DNA of 64,000 nucleotides from contig NZ_JAFIBI010000001.1 in the NCBI RefSeq assembly GCF_017832975.1, positions 3,410,001-3,474,000 on the forward strand, in the 5' to 3' direction. Made by a program: the position numbers and the translations under genes. Shown here one piece after another: positions 50,817 to 59,860 of this stretch (positions are counted from its first letter, which is position 1; the number at the start of each line of letters is the position of its first letter). Below the pieces are notes generated by a model. It was not told the DNA's origin. It was given only the letters and a program-made list of their open reading frames with translations, and made no database searches. This stretch comes from Arthrobacter sp. PvP023. GTDB lineage: Bacteria; Actinomycetota; Actinomycetes; Actinomycetales; Micrococcaceae.

Positions 50817-51650
50817 CTAGCGGGCGGCCCGCCGAAGGGTTGATTCCGCGTGCTTGAGGATGGGGCCGTCGATCATCCTGCCGTTGAACTGGAACACTCC
50901 GCTTCCTGCAGCAGCGGCAGCCGCCAGGAGCTCCCTGGCCGCGGCGACGTCCGACTCCGCAGGGGCGTACGCTTCCCGGACCACAGCCACCTGGCCGGGG
51001 TGGATGCAGGCCTTTGCGCCGAATCCCGAGGCAACGGCGTCGCGTGACTCAGCTGCCAGCCCGTCAAGGTCTGGAATGTTGACGTACACCGCGTCGATGG
51101 CTTCCTTGCCGAAGGCCCCGGCCGCGAGCAGCACGGCGGACCGGGCGTGCAGCGCCACGGCCCGGTAGCCGCCGTCGTCGTTCCTGCTGGAGGTCCCGCC
51201 CAGTGACGCGAGAAGGTCCTCGGCGCCCCACATCAGGCCCACCACGTTTGGTTCGGCGGCGATGGCGGCGGCGTTGATGACTCCCGCGGCCGTCTCGCAC
51301 AGCGCTATGACGCTGTAGTCCTCCAGCGCCTTGAGCTGGCCCGCGCTTTCGGCCTTGGCAAGCATCACGTGGCGGTACGGGGTGTGCTTGAGGCAGTGCA
51401 GATCCTTCTCGAACTCATCCGTGCCGGCCGGGTTGATCCGGATGATCGTCCGGCTGGGGTCCAGCTCCGGAACGTCGCCGGTGGCGCCGAGCTGGGCGAG
51501 GATGGCGCCGCGGGCCCGCTGCTTGTCAGCAGGCGCGACGGCGTCCTCCAGGTCCACGATCACGGCGTCGGAACGCTCCGCGGCCTTTTGGTATCGCTCG
51601 GGACGGTCGGCAGGACAGAAGAGCAGGGCGGGACCCATCAGGAAAGTCAT
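50817..51650 (-). CDS. CitE-like beta-hydroxyacyl-CoA lyase
   Basis: HpcH/HpaI-fold lyase of 277 aa. Motifs: GPALLFCPADRPERYQKAAERSDAVIVDLEDAVAP (substrate and Mg2+ region), RINPAGTDEFEKDL, IALCETAAGVINAAAIAAEPNVVGLMWGAEDLLASLGG (Glu metal ligand) and GFGAKACIHPGQVAVV. Citrate lyase partners (CitD, CitF) are absent. In this operon setting it most resembles mycobacterial Rv2498c, reported to split (R)-HMG-CoA and citramalyl-CoA, so it is the likely last lyase of leucine breakdown. The ATG overlaps the maoC stop (ATGA). It is the last gene of the seven-gene operon. Confidence 0.88.
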   Translation of the reverse strand: MTFLMGPALLFCPADRPERYQKAAERSDAVIVDLEDAVAPADKQRARGAILAQLGATGDVPELDPSRTIIRINPAGTDEFEKDLHCLKHTPYRHVMLAKAESAGQLKALEDYSVIALCETAAGVINAAAIAAEPNVVGLMWGAEDLLASLGGTSSRNDDGGYRAVALHARSAVLLAAGAFGKEAIDAVYVNIPDLDGLAAESRDAVASGFGAKACIHPGQVAVVREAYAPAESDVAAARELLAAAAAAGSGVFQFNGRMIDGPILKHAESTLRRAAR

Positions 51651-52207
51651 GCTTCGATTGTCCCCTTTTCGGCGGTTTCTTTCTGCGTGTCCGCATGCGC
51701 CTCGCGCGTCCACATCAGGCAGCTCCGCGAGGCCAGCGCCACCACCACGCCGTCCTGGTTCCGGCCCGTGTGCTGCATGGTCACGATTCCCTGCCCCGGC
51801 CGGGATGCGGACAGCCGCTTGCCGGTGATGACCGTCTCCGTGTAGAGGGTGTCGCCGTGGTACAGCGGATGCGGAAACGACACGTCGGTCAGTCCCAGCT
51901 GCGCGATGATGGTCCCCTGGGTCAGCTGCGGAACGGACTGCCCCACCACAGTGGCCAGCGTGAACATGGAGTTCACCAGCCGCTGGCCGAACGGCTGCCC
52001 GGCACTCCAGGCCGCGTCAAGGTGCAGCGCCTGGGTGTTCATCGTCATGGTGGTGAACAGGACGTTGTCCGTCTCGGTCACCGTCCGGCCCGGGCGGTGG
52101 GCATAGACCACTCCCTCCTCAAGCTCGTCGAAGTAGAGGCCCCGCTGTTCCACGACGCGTGGGCTGCCAGTGGTTGAGCCAGTCGAAACCTCGTCCGCAC
52201 TGGTCAT
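51647..52207 (-). CDS. MaoC-family enoyl-CoA hydratase
   Basis: Hot-dog-fold hydratase of 186 aa. [66 protein letters not shown] contains the hydratase-like Asp/His region, followed by [25 protein letters not shown] and a C-terminal strand ending in LMWTREAH. It should act on an enoyl-CoA; by operon context this is 3-methylglutaconyl-CoA (leucine) or itaconyl-CoA, as proposed for mycobacterial Rv2499c. The start ATG overlaps the scoB stop as ATGA and the stop overlaps the citE-like start the same way. The much longer open frame upstream is not used. Confidence 0.85.
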   Translation of the reverse strand: MTSADEVSTGSTTGSPRVVEQRGLYFDELEEGVVYAHRPGRTVTETDNVLFTTMTMNTQALHLDAAWSAGQPFGQRLVNSMFTLATVVGQSVPQLTQGTIIAQLGLTDVSFPHPLYHGDTLYTETVITGKRLSASRPGQGIVTMQHTGRNQDGVVVALASRSCLMWTREAHADTQKETAEKGTIEA

Positions 52208-52971
52208 ACGGTCAGTTCCTGGTCCTCTTCGAAGAGTTCCGCACCCGTGGCCGCGGCGACTTCCTCGGCCGTCACATTGGGGGCCAGTTCGCGCAGCACG
52301 AGCCGGGAGGAGCCGCCTTCGGTGACGACGTCGATCACGGCGAGGTCCGTGATGATCCGGTCCACGCACCCTTTTCCGGTGAGCGGCAGGGTGCACTGCT
52401 GCACGATCTTGGGCCTGCCGTTGCGGTCCACGTGCTCCATCATCACGATCACCTTCTTGGCCCCGAACACCAGGTCCATGGCGCCGCCCATGCCCTTGAC
52501 CATCTTGCCCGGGATCATCCAGTTGGCAAGGTCCCCGTTCTGGGCCACTTCCATGGCGCCGAGCACGGCGACATCCACATGGCCGCCCCGGATCATGCCG
52601 AACGAGGCGGCGGAGTCGAAGAACGCGGCGCCCTTGTTGACCGTGACGGTTTCCTTGCCGGCGTTGATCAGGTCCGGATCCACCTGGTCCTCGGCCGGGT
52701 ACGGTCCCACGCCCAGGATGCCGTTTTCCGAGTGCAGCACCACTTCGATACCCGCCGGTATGTAGTTGGGGATCAGGGTGGGCATTCCGATGCCGAGGTT
52801 GACGTACTGCCCGTTCAGCAGTTCGGCAGCCACCCGGGCGGCCAGCTCGTTGCGGGTCCAGCCCCTCGTTTCGGGGCTGGTGCCCGCAGGATGCCCGACG
52901 GCGGACGGCCGGTACTCGTGGCGGACGGCTTCGGGACGGGGCGGGGCTCCCGGCGTGCTGTTCGATTCCAC
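52204..52971 (-). CDS. scoB: 3-oxoacid CoA-transferase subunit B
   Basis: Beta subunit of a succinyl-CoA:3-ketoacid (or acetoacetate) CoA-transferase, 255 aa from a GTG. The catalytic Glu is in [68 protein letters not shown] and [12 protein letters not shown] are typical. The first ~40 residues are an extension without family match. It would activate the acetoacetate released from HMG-CoA. It starts 2 bp after the scoA stop and overlaps maoC. Confidence 0.95.
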   Translation of the reverse strand: MESNSTPGAPPRPEAVRHEYRPSAVGHPAGTSPETRGWTRNELAARVAAELLNGQYVNLGIGMPTLIPNYIPAGIEVVLHSENGILGVGPYPAEDQVDPDLINAGKETVTVNKGAAFFDSAASFGMIRGGHVDVAVLGAMEVAQNGDLANWMIPGKMVKGMGGAMDLVFGAKKVIVMMEHVDRNGRPKIVQQCTLPLTGKGCVDRIITDLAVIDVVTEGGSSRLVLRELAPNVTAEEVAAATGAELFEEDQELTV

Positions 52972-52973
52972 GG

Positions 52974-53801
52974 CTATGCTCCTGCCTGGTCAGTTGTTTG
53001 CTGGCCGGTTGTCTGGTGCTGAGTCCCTTGGGAGTGGTTGCCGGCGGAGGACACCGCGACCGTCCGCTTTTCGATGCGCTTCTCGCCCCGGGGTGCGAGG
53101 ACAACCCGCTGGACGAAGATGCCGGGAACGTGCACATGCTCCGGATCCAGCCCGCCCGGCTCCACCAGTTCCTCAACCTCGGCGATGGTGATCCGTCCGG
53201 CCATGGCGCACAGCGGGTTGAAGTTCATCGCCGTGGCGTGGAAGACAAGGTTCCCGTGCCGGTCCCCCTTCCAGGCGTGGACCAGGCCGAAATCCGGGGT
53301 CAGCGATTCCTCCAGTACATAGTCGGCGCCGTTGAAGGTGCGGACCTCCTTCGGCGCGGAAGCGATGGCGATGGTGCCGTCGGCGTTGTACTTCTGCGGC
53401 AGGCCGCCGTCGGACACCTGGGTTCCCACACCGGCCGGGGTGTAGAACGCCGGGATGCCGGCGCCGCCGGCGCGGAGTTTCTCCGCGAGCGTGCCCTGCG
53501 GGGTGAGCACCACCTCGAGTTCGCCGGAGAGATACTGCCGGGCGAATTCCTTGTTCTCCCCGACGTAGGAGCTGATGGTGCGGCGGATTCTGCCGTCCTT
53601 CAGCAGGACCCCCAGCCCCCAGTCGTCCACGCCGCAGTTGTTGCTAACGGTTTCCAGGTCAGTTGTCCCGCGCCGGTGAAGGGCATCGATCAGGGCAACC
53701 GGGATCCCGCACAGTCCAAAGCCTCCGACGGCGAGCGAGGCGCCGTCGGGGATGTCGGCGACCGCAGCCTCGGCACTGGCAACAACCTTGTCAATCATCA
53801 T
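52974..53801 (-). CDS. scoA: 3-oxoacid CoA-transferase subunit A
   Basis: Alpha subunit of the heterodimeric CoA-transferase, 275 aa. [49 protein letters not shown] is the CoA-transferase family I signature with the glycine-rich oxyanion loop, followed by [54 protein letters not shown]. The C-terminus carries a Thr/Gln-rich tail beyond the usual end (about 40 residues). It lies 46 bp downstream of the acyl-CoA dehydrogenase and 2 bp before scoB. Confidence 0.95.
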   Translation of the reverse strand: MMIDKVVASAEAAVADIPDGASLAVGGFGLCGIPVALIDALHRRGTTDLETVSNNCGVDDWGLGVLLKDGRIRRTISSYVGENKEFARQYLSGELEVVLTPQGTLAEKLRAGGAGIPAFYTPAGVGTQVSDGGLPQKYNADGTIAIASAPKEVRTFNGADYVLEESLTPDFGLVHAWKGDRHGNLVFHATAMNFNPLCAMAGRITIAEVEELVEPGGLDPEHVHVPGIFVQRVVLAPRGEKRIEKRTVAVSSAGNHSQGTQHQTTGQQTTDQAGA

Positions 53802-53847
53802 TGATCCTTCCTGGTTGGCTCCCTGTATTCGCTCCCTGGCGGGGAAG

Positions 53848-55011
53848 CTAAAGGCCGAGTTCGCGGGCGATCAGCATCAGCTGGACCTCCGTGGTGCCCT
53901 CGCCGACTTCAAGGATCTTGGAGTCGCGGTAGTGCCGTGCCACGGTGAATTCGTTGATGAAGCCATAGCCGCCGAACACCTGGGTGGCGTCCCGCGCGTT
54001 GTCCATGGCTGCCTCGCCTGCGACCATCTTAGCGATGGCGGCCTGGGTCTTGAACGGCTTCCCGGCAAGCATCCTGGCCGCGGCGTCGTAGTAGGCCAGC
54101 CGGGCGGTGTGGGCCCGCGCTTCCATGCGTGCGATCTTGAACGCGATGGCCTGGTACTTGCCGATGTTCTGCCCGAATGCGCTGCGTTCCTTGGCGTATT
54201 TCACCGACAGGTCCACACAGCCCTGGGCCGCTCCCGTGGCGAGCGCGGCAATGGCGATGCGGCCCTCGTCCAGGATGGACAGGAAGTTGGCGTAGCCGCG
54301 GCCCTGCTCGCCGAGGAGGTTTGCCTCCGGCACGTGGACGTCCTTGAGCGTGAGCGGGTGGGTGTCGGAGGCGTTCCAGCCCACCTTGTTGTAGGCCTTC
54401 TCCGCCTTGAACCCGGGCGTGTTGGTGGGCACCAGGATGGTGGAAATTTCCTTCTTGACGCTGCCGTCCTGCCGCTCGTGCTTGGCGGTTACAGCAGTCA
54501 CGGTGACCAGGCGGGTGATGTCAGTCCCGGAGTTGGTGATGAATTCCTTGTTGCCGTTGATGATCCACTCACCGCCCTCCAGCCGGGCGGTGGTCTTGGT
54601 GCCGCCCGCGTCGGAACCGGCTTCCGGTTCCGTCAGGCCGAAGCCGGCGAGCGCCTTGCCGGACGCCAGCGACGGCAGCCATTCCTCCTTCTGGGCGTCG
54701 GTGCCGAAGCGGTAAACGGGCATGGCGCCGAGGGAGACGCCGGCTTCCAGTGTGATGGCAACGGACTGGTCCACCCGGCCCAGCTGCTCCAGGGCGAGCG
54801 CCAGCGTGAAGTAGTCCCCGCCCATGCCGCCGAACTCTTCCGGGAACGGCAGGCCAAAGAGCCCCATGTCCGCCATCTGGGAGACGACCTCGTAAGGGAA
54901 GCTGTGTTCCTCATCGTGTTTCGCGGACACGGGGGCCACTACTTCGTCGGCGAATTCGCGGACGGTGTTGCTGAGGTCCTGGTATTCCTCGCTGAGCTCA
55001 AAATCAGCCAT
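53848..55011 (-). CDS. Acyl-CoA dehydrogenase (isovaleryl-CoA dehydrogenase candidate)
   Basis: FAD enzyme of 387 aa with the full acyl-CoA dehydrogenase layout: helical N-domain ([28 protein letters not shown]), beta domain ([39 protein letters not shown]) and C-domain ([85 protein letters not shown]). In this operon the substrate should be isovaleryl-CoA, giving 3-methylcrotonyl-CoA for the AccA1/AccD1 carboxylase; FadE19 holds this place in mycobacteria. The exact specificity is inferred from context. Confidence 0.9.
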   Translation of the reverse strand: MADFELSEEYQDLSNTVREFADEVVAPVSAKHDEEHSFPYEVVSQMADMGLFGLPFPEEFGGMGGDYFTLALALEQLGRVDQSVAITLEAGVSLGAMPVYRFGTDAQKEEWLPSLASGKALAGFGLTEPEAGSDAGGTKTTARLEGGEWIINGNKEFITNSGTDITRLVTVTAVTAKHERQDGSVKKEISTILVPTNTPGFKAEKAYNKVGWNASDTHPLTLKDVHVPEANLLGEQGRGYANFLSILDEGRIAIAALATGAAQGCVDLSVKYAKERSAFGQNIGKYQAIAFKIARMEARAHTARLAYYDAAARMLAGKPFKTQAAIAKMVAGEAAMDNARDATQVFGGYGFINEFTVARHYRDSKILEVGEGTTEVQLMLIARELGL

Positions 55012-55076
55012 GTTGGGACTTCCTTGTCTTAACTTTGTGACGGGTCTGTTGGAGTACTGAACGGTTGATGCGGCGG

Positions 55077-57317
55077 CTACTCTGCCGCGCCCATGGCGAT
55101 GACGGATTCTTCCACCGTGTCCTCCGCCTTTGAGGGCTCGGCCGGGACAGCGGGGTGGACCGTGGCAAGGACCTGGTCCGCCTTGACCAGGTCGCCGGGC
55201 GTGGCGCTGATGTGCACGGTGCCGTCGAGCGGCGCCACGAGCTGGTGCTCCATCTTCATGGCCTCCACGGAGAGTAAAACCTGGCCGGACTGCACGGCAT
55301 CGCCGTTGCTGACGTTGACGGACACCACGGTGCCGGGCATCGGCGAGCGCACGGCCGGATCAGCGGCGCCTTCCTCGCGCTCGATCGCCGCGAGCGACCG
55401 GCCCAGCCGGGCCTCCCGGCTGAGGATCTCCAGCCGGCAGGACCAGCCGTCGTTGCCCAGGAACAACTCATCGGGTGCACCGGCCTCCGGGTTGTCCCAG
55501 CTCGGTATGACGGGGCCGGTGTAGACCGGTGCAAGGGAGTACCCGCGGGCTTCACCGTCGAGGGTCAGCACCACGTAGCTCCGCTTGAGGAACTGCAGCG
55601 ACGCCGTACGCGGGGGCCCGTCGCCGACCGACACGAGGACCGGGCCGTCGGCGACACTGCCTGCCACGCCTACAGTTCCGATGCCGCCACCGGATGTTCC
55701 CAGGCTGATGCGCCGGGGAGCGTGAGCGCCGAGGCGCCAACCGTCGCGGCGCTGCCAGGGACCTGCCGACGGGACGGGATGGTGTTGCTCTTCCATCGCC
55801 ACGGCGTACAGTGCGGCAGCGAGCATCTCGAAGTCGCCCGCGCGGCGGAAGGTGAACTCCGGCATCTTGCGTTCGATCAGGCCCGTGTCGAGGCGTCCGG
55901 CGCGGACGTCGGCGTCGTTGATCAGAAGCCTCAGGTACTCGACGTTGGTGTCGATGCCCAGCGCCGTGTACCCGGCGAGCGCCTCGTCCAGGGTGTCGAG
56001 GGCCGCGGTGCGGTCCGGGCCCCAGGCGATCACCTTGGAAATCATGGGGTCGTAGCTGGATGAGATCTCGAGGCCATCCATGAGCGCCGAGTCCACCCGG
56101 ACGCGGCCACGGCCTGCCACAACCTCGTTGCGGGCAGGGGCGCTTGGCCGTTGCGCGGGGGCGGGCAGCTCGTCCAGCAGGAGGACATGTCCGGTTGACG
56201 GCAGGAAGTTGCGTTCCGGGATTTCGGCGTAGACGCGCGCCTCCACTGAGTGCCCGTTAAGCACGACGTCGTCCTGGCGGACGGTGAGTTCCTCACCGGC
56301 GGCGATCCGCACCTGCCATTCGACGAGGTCGAGGCCGGTGACCATCTCGGTGACCGGGTGCTCCACCTGCAGTCGCGTGTTCATCTCCATAAAGAAGAAC
56401 TCGTCCGGAGCGTTGTCCGAGACCAGGAACTCCACGGTGCCTGCTCCGCTGTAGTTGACGCTGCGGGCGGCGTTGCAGGCTGCCTCGCCGATCCTCGCCC
56501 GAACGGCTTCGCCGTCGGGAAGGGATTCCAGCAGCGGCGAGGGGGCTTCCTCGATGACCTTCTGGTGGCGGCGCTGCAGGGAGCACTCGCGCTCCCCCAG
56601 GTGGATGACGTTGCCATGGTTGTCCGCGAGGACCTGCACCTCGATGTGGCGCGGGGTGGTGACGAGGCGTTCAAGGAACAACGTGTCATCGCCGAAAGCG
56701 CTGGCTGCGACCCGGCGGGCGGTGGCCAGGGTGGCCTCGAGGTCCTCAGGGCGTTCCACGATGTGCATGCCTTTGCCGCCGCCCCCTGCGGACGGCTTGA
56801 TCAGCAGCGGGAAGCCGACGCCGGCCGCAGCTTCGATCAGCTGCGCGTCCGTCATGGCGGGTTCGGCAATGCCCGGAACCACGGGCACGCCGTAACCGGT
56901 GACGTGGTTCTTGGACCGGATCTTGTCACCCATGACGTTGAGGGATTCGACGCCGGGGCCGATGAAGACGATGCCCGCATTTTCCAGGGCACGGGCGAAG
57001 TCGACGTTCTCGCTGAGGAAGCCGTAGCCCGGGTGCACGGCCTCGGCGCCGGTCTCGCGGCACGCCTGGATGATGGCCTCGATCTTGAGGTAGCTTTCGG
57101 CGGCCGCCGCCGGGCCGATTCGGACGGCGCGGTCGGCTTCGCGCACGTGGCGGGCACCGGCGTCGGCGTCGCTGTAGACGGCCACCGACCGGATGCCGAG
57201 CGCGCGGAGGGTGCGGATCACGCGGCAGGCAATCTCGCCGCGGTTGGCGACGAGCACGGTGTTGAACATCGGTTTCGGTGAAGGCGTTGGCTGCTGGGGT
57301 GTTGGAGGAGTAGTCAC
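55077..57317 (-). CDS. accA1: Acyl-CoA carboxylase biotinylated subunit (methylcrotonyl-CoA type)
   Basis: Protein of 746 aa joining biotin carboxylase and biotin carrier domains. BC domain: VLVANRGEIACRVIRTLRALGIRSVAVYSDADAGARHVREAD, KPSAGGGGKGMHIVERPEDL (ATP-grasp), EMNTRLQVEHPVTEMVTGLDLVEWQ (catalytic Arg and Glu). C-terminal BCCP: MPGTVVSVNVSNGDAVQSGQVLLSVEAMKMEHQLVAPLDG, with the biotinyl Lys in AMKM. It partners with AccD1, 7 bp upstream on the same strand. The neighbouring acyl-CoA dehydrogenase, CoA-transferase and lyase genes point to 3-methylcrotonyl-CoA as substrate (leucine pathway). Confidence 0.93.
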   Translation of the reverse strand: MTTPPTPQQPTPSPKPMFNTVLVANRGEIACRVIRTLRALGIRSVAVYSDADAGARHVREADRAVRIGPAAAAESYLKIEAIIQACRETGAEAVHPGYGFLSENVDFARALENAGIVFIGPGVESLNVMGDKIRSKNHVTGYGVPVVPGIAEPAMTDAQLIEAAAGVGFPLLIKPSAGGGGKGMHIVERPEDLEATLATARRVAASAFGDDTLFLERLVTTPRHIEVQVLADNHGNVIHLGERECSLQRRHQKVIEEAPSPLLESLPDGEAVRARIGEAACNAARSVNYSGAGTVEFLVSDNAPDEFFFMEMNTRLQVEHPVTEMVTGLDLVEWQVRIAAGEELTVRQDDVVLNGHSVEARVYAEIPERNFLPSTGHVLLLDELPAPAQRPSAPARNEVVAGRGRVRVDSALMDGLEISSSYDPMISKVIAWGPDRTAALDTLDEALAGYTALGIDTNVEYLRLLINDADVRAGRLDTGLIERKMPEFTFRRAGDFEMLAAALYAVAMEEQHHPVPSAGPWQRRDGWRLGAHAPRRISLGTSGGGIGTVGVAGSVADGPVLVSVGDGPPRTASLQFLKRSYVVLTLDGEARGYSLAPVYTGPVIPSWDNPEAGAPDELFLGNDGWSCRLEILSREARLGRSLAAIEREEGAADPAVRSPMPGTVVSVNVSNGDAVQSGQVLLSVEAMKMEHQLVAPLDGTVHISATPGDLVKADQVLATVHPAVPAEPSKAEDTVEESVIAMGAAE

Positions 57318-57324
57318 TGCTGGC

Positions 57325-58932
57325 TCACATCCGGAACAGGCCGAAGGAGGTCTCCGGCAGCGGGGTGCGGGAGACGACGTCGAGCGCCAGTCCCAGGACG
57401 GTGCGGGTGTCCGCGGGGTCGATCACGCCGTCATCCCACAGGCGGGCCGTGGAGTAGTACGGGCTGCCCTGGTCCTCGTACTGCTGCTTGATGGGTGCCT
57501 TGAAGGCTTCCTCATCGGCGGCGGACCATTCCTCGCCGCGGGCCTCGTACTGGTCCCGTTTGACGGTGGCGAGCACGCTCGAAGCCTGGTTGCCGCCCAT
57601 CACCGAGATGCGGCTTGCCGGCCACATCCAGAGGAACCGCGGGGAGTAGGCCCGCCCGCACATGGAGTAGTTGCCGGCGCCAAAGGAGCCGCCGATCACC
57701 ACTGTCAGTTTCGGCACCCTGGCGGTGGCGACGGCGGTGACCATCTTGGCGCCGTTCTTGGCGATGCCGCCCTGTTCGTAGTCCTTGCCGACCATAAAGC
57801 CGGAGAGGTTCTGCAGGAAGATCAGCGGGATGCCGCGCTGGTCGCAGAGTTCGATGAAGTGGGCGCCCTTGAGGGAGGATTCGCTGAACAGCACCCCGTT
57901 GTTGGCCACGATGCCCACCGGGTGGCCGTGCAGCTTCGCGAAGCCGGTGACCAGGGTGGTGCCGTAGTTCTTCTTGAACTCGTGGAACCTGCTGCCGTCC
58001 ACCAGCCGGGCGATGACTTCGCGGACGTCGTACTGCGCGTTGACGTCCGTGGGTACGGCACCGTAGAGCTCGTCCGGGTCCGCAACGGGCTCGGCGGCGG
58101 TGTCCACGTCCCAGGCGGGGGCAGCCGGACGGGGAAGGGTGGAGACGATGTCGCGGACGATCTGGAGGGCATGCTCATCGTTCTCGGCCAGGTGGTCGGT
58201 GACGCCGGAGATTCTCGAGTGGACGTCACCGCCGCCGAGTTCCTCCGCGGTGACGATCTCGCCGATGGCGGCCTTCACCAGCGGCGGGCCACCCAGGAAG
58301 ATGGTGCCCTGGTTGCGGACGATCACGGTTTCATCGCTCATGGCAGGCACGTAAGCTCCGCCGGCGGTGCACGAGCCCATCACGGAGGCGATCTGCGGGA
58401 TCTTTGCTGCGGACATCTTCGCCTGGTTGAAGAAGATCCGGCCGAAGTGCTCCTTGTCCGGAAAGACTTCGTCCTGCTTGGGCAGGAACGCTCCGCCCGA
58501 GTCCACGAGGTAGATGCAGGGCAGCCGATTCTCCAGCGCGATCTCCTGCGCCCGGAGGTGCTTCTTGACCGTCATCGGATAGTAGGTGCCGCCCTTGACG
58601 GTGGCGTCATTGGAGATGACCAGTACCTGGCGGCCGTGGACCAGGCCGATCCCGGCGATGACGCCGGCTCCGGGTGAGTCGTCGTTGTACATGCCGTTGG
58701 CGGCCAGCGGCGCGATCTCGAGGAAGGGACTGCCGTCGTCGAGCAGCCGGTCGATGCGTTCGCGGGGCAGCAGCTTGCCCCGCGCCACGTGGCGTTCCCG
58801 GGACTTCTCCGGGCCGCCCAGGGCCGCCGCGGCGAGGCGCTCCTTCAGCTCGCGGGCCAGCCGCAGCTGGGCCTCGCGGTTCGCGGCGAAGGCGTCGCTT
58901 GTCGCGTCCACCTGGCTGGCGATTGTCTCCAT
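57325..58932 (-). CDS. accD1: Acyl-CoA carboxyltransferase subunit (methylcrotonyl-CoA type)
   Basis: Carboxyltransferase beta subunit of 535 aa, the size of MCC-beta. Crotonase-fold landmarks: [92 protein letters not shown]-type oxyanion loops, [43 protein letters not shown] and [58 protein letters not shown]. The [20 protein letters not shown] block is characteristic of methylcrotonyl-CoA carboxylases. It is first in the operon; two palindromes lie upstream, shared with the divergent TetR gene. Confidence 0.94.
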   Translation of the reverse strand: METIASQVDATSDAFAANREAQLRLARELKERLAAAALGGPEKSRERHVARGKLLPRERIDRLLDDGSPFLEIAPLAANGMYNDDSPGAGVIAGIGLVHGRQVLVISNDATVKGGTYYPMTVKKHLRAQEIALENRLPCIYLVDSGGAFLPKQDEVFPDKEHFGRIFFNQAKMSAAKIPQIASVMGSCTAGGAYVPAMSDETVIVRNQGTIFLGGPPLVKAAIGEIVTAEELGGGDVHSRISGVTDHLAENDEHALQIVRDIVSTLPRPAAPAWDVDTAAEPVADPDELYGAVPTDVNAQYDVREVIARLVDGSRFHEFKKNYGTTLVTGFAKLHGHPVGIVANNGVLFSESSLKGAHFIELCDQRGIPLIFLQNLSGFMVGKDYEQGGIAKNGAKMVTAVATARVPKLTVVIGGSFGAGNYSMCGRAYSPRFLWMWPASRISVMGGNQASSVLATVKRDQYEARGEEWSAADEEAFKAPIKQQYEDQGSPYYSTARLWDDGVIDPADTRTVLGLALDVVSRTPLPETSFGLFRM

Positions 58933-58982
58933 TGACTGCTTCCGTTCCCGGACGCCCTGGCGAGGCCGTCCTGAGCGATTCG

Positions 58983-58998
58983 GTTAGTACCGCATAAC
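58983..58998. promoter_or_regulatory. Operator 1: GTTA-N8-TAAC palindrome
   Basis: GTTAGTACCGCATAAC, 50 bp upstream of the accD1 start in the divergent tetR-accD1 gap. It shares GTTAGT and TAAC with a second copy 26 bp away, which is what a TetR-type dimer with two sites would need. The likely role is repression of the accD1 operon, relieved by a pathway acyl-CoA; this is inference from position and symmetry. Confidence 0.7.
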
Positions 58999-59008
58999 TG
59001 AGATTTAG

Positions 59009-59024
59009 GTTAGTCTCTATTAAC
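59009..59024. promoter_or_regulatory. Operator 2: GTTA-N8-TAAC palindrome
   Basis: GTTAGTCTCTATTAAC, 55 bp upstream of the tetR GTG start and 26 bp centre-to-centre from operator 1. Its -10-like TAGTCT and TAACCT elements on the two strands overlap the site, so binding could affect both tetR and accD1 promoters. Two matching 16-mers at this spacing are unlikely by chance in such a GC-rich genome. Confidence 0.7.
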
Positions 59025-59079
59025 TGTGATGTCCAACACGCGCCCGCATTGCTAGGATTTGCAGTTCCAAGGAGGAAAT

Positions 59080-59775
59080 GTGCCGATCATCGAGCGCGAC
59101 GCCGGCAGCCCGGCGGGGCAGCGGGTCCAGACAACGCAGCCCGCCCAGACAACACAGCGCAGCCAGGCAACCCAGCGCAGCCAGGCCAAAGAGAGCCGGC
59201 GGCAGGCGTTGCTGTCCTCGGCCGCCACCCTTTTTGCCCTTAACGGCTTCAATCGCGTTTCACTGGAGGACCTGGGTGCCGCAGCCGGAGTCAGCGGACC
59301 CGCCGTTTACCGCCACTTCGCCGGCAAGCAGGCCGTTTTGGGCGCTCTGCTGCTCAGCGTGAGCCAGGAACTGCTGGACGGCGGCCGCCGGGTGGTGGCC
59401 GACGCCGGCGATCCCGCCGCAGCGCTGGCCCGCCTGGTGCAGTTCCACGTGGATTTCGCCCTGAGCAATCCTGACGTCATCCGGGTCCAGGACCGCGACT
59501 TCAGCAATCTCTCCGACGACGACCAGGCCGAGGTCCGCACCCTGCAGCGGAACTACGTGGAGCTATGGGTTGACGTGCTGCAGGCCCTGCACACGGGGAC
59601 AGACACCGCCGAACTCCGGATGCGCGCACACGCAGCCTTCGGCCTCATCAACTCCACCCCGCATTCGGTCCGCAGCCACGGCCGGAGGGTTGCGGCCAAG
59701 TCCGCACGGCCGCTGCTGGAGAGCATGGCGCTCGCCGCCCTCCTGGTGAGGGCAAGCCCCGTTCCGGCCGAGTAG
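59080..59775 (+). CDS. TetR-family regulator of the leucine catabolic operon
   Basis: Repressor-type protein of 231 aa. The HTH is ALLSSAATLFALNGFNRVSLEDLGAAAGVSGPAVYRHFAGKQAVLGALL, and the C-terminal ligand domain is helical (LARLVQFHVDFALSNPDVIRVQDRDF). The ~35 residues before the HTH are unusual: repeated Gln-Thr-Thr-Gln and Gln-Arg-Ser-Gln units, encoded by an imperfect DNA repeat. The GTG start is chosen because AGGAGG lies 5 bp upstream; the nearby ATG is in another frame. It is divergent from accD1 and convergent with the E2 gene. In mycobacteria the same place is held by the TetR Rv2506. Confidence 0.88.
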   Translation: MPIIERDAGSPAGQRVQTTQPAQTTQRSQATQRSQAKESRRQALLSSAATLFALNGFNRVSLEDLGAAAGVSGPAVYRHFAGKQAVLGALLLSVSQELLDGGRRVVADAGDPAAALARLVQFHVDFALSNPDVIRVQDRDFSNLSDDDQAEVRTLQRNYVELWVDVLQALHTGTDTAELRMRAHAAFGLINSTPHSVRSHGRRVAAKSARPLLESMALAALLVRASPVPAE

Positions 59776-59827
59776 GCCGGCACGGCTCTGCCGGCTGCCC
59801 GTTCCCCTCGGAACTGACAGCCGGCAG
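59776..59827. terminator. Overlapping hairpins between convergent tetR and E2 genes
   Basis: GCCGGCA and TGCCGGC (59776-59795) form one stem just past the tetR stop. CTGCCGGCTG (59788-59797) is also a perfect partner of CAGCCGGCAG (59818-59827), so the two folds are mutually exclusive. Either could terminate the two converging transcripts. There is no U-tract. Confidence 0.5.
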
Positions 59828-59860
59828 ATCGACCAATGGCCTGGGACCGACCGGGTGCAG

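Noticed and set aside
47201..51650. A citrate utilisation cluster joining tctCBA with the CitE-like gene
   Set aside because: The two are convergent and separated by a very strong terminator; CitD, CitF and CitC are absent, and the CitE-like gene is coupled to maoC and scoB in the leucine operon.
59078..59362. ATG start two bases before the TetR GTG
   Set aside because: It opens a different frame with no TetR features, while the GTG frame contains the HTH.
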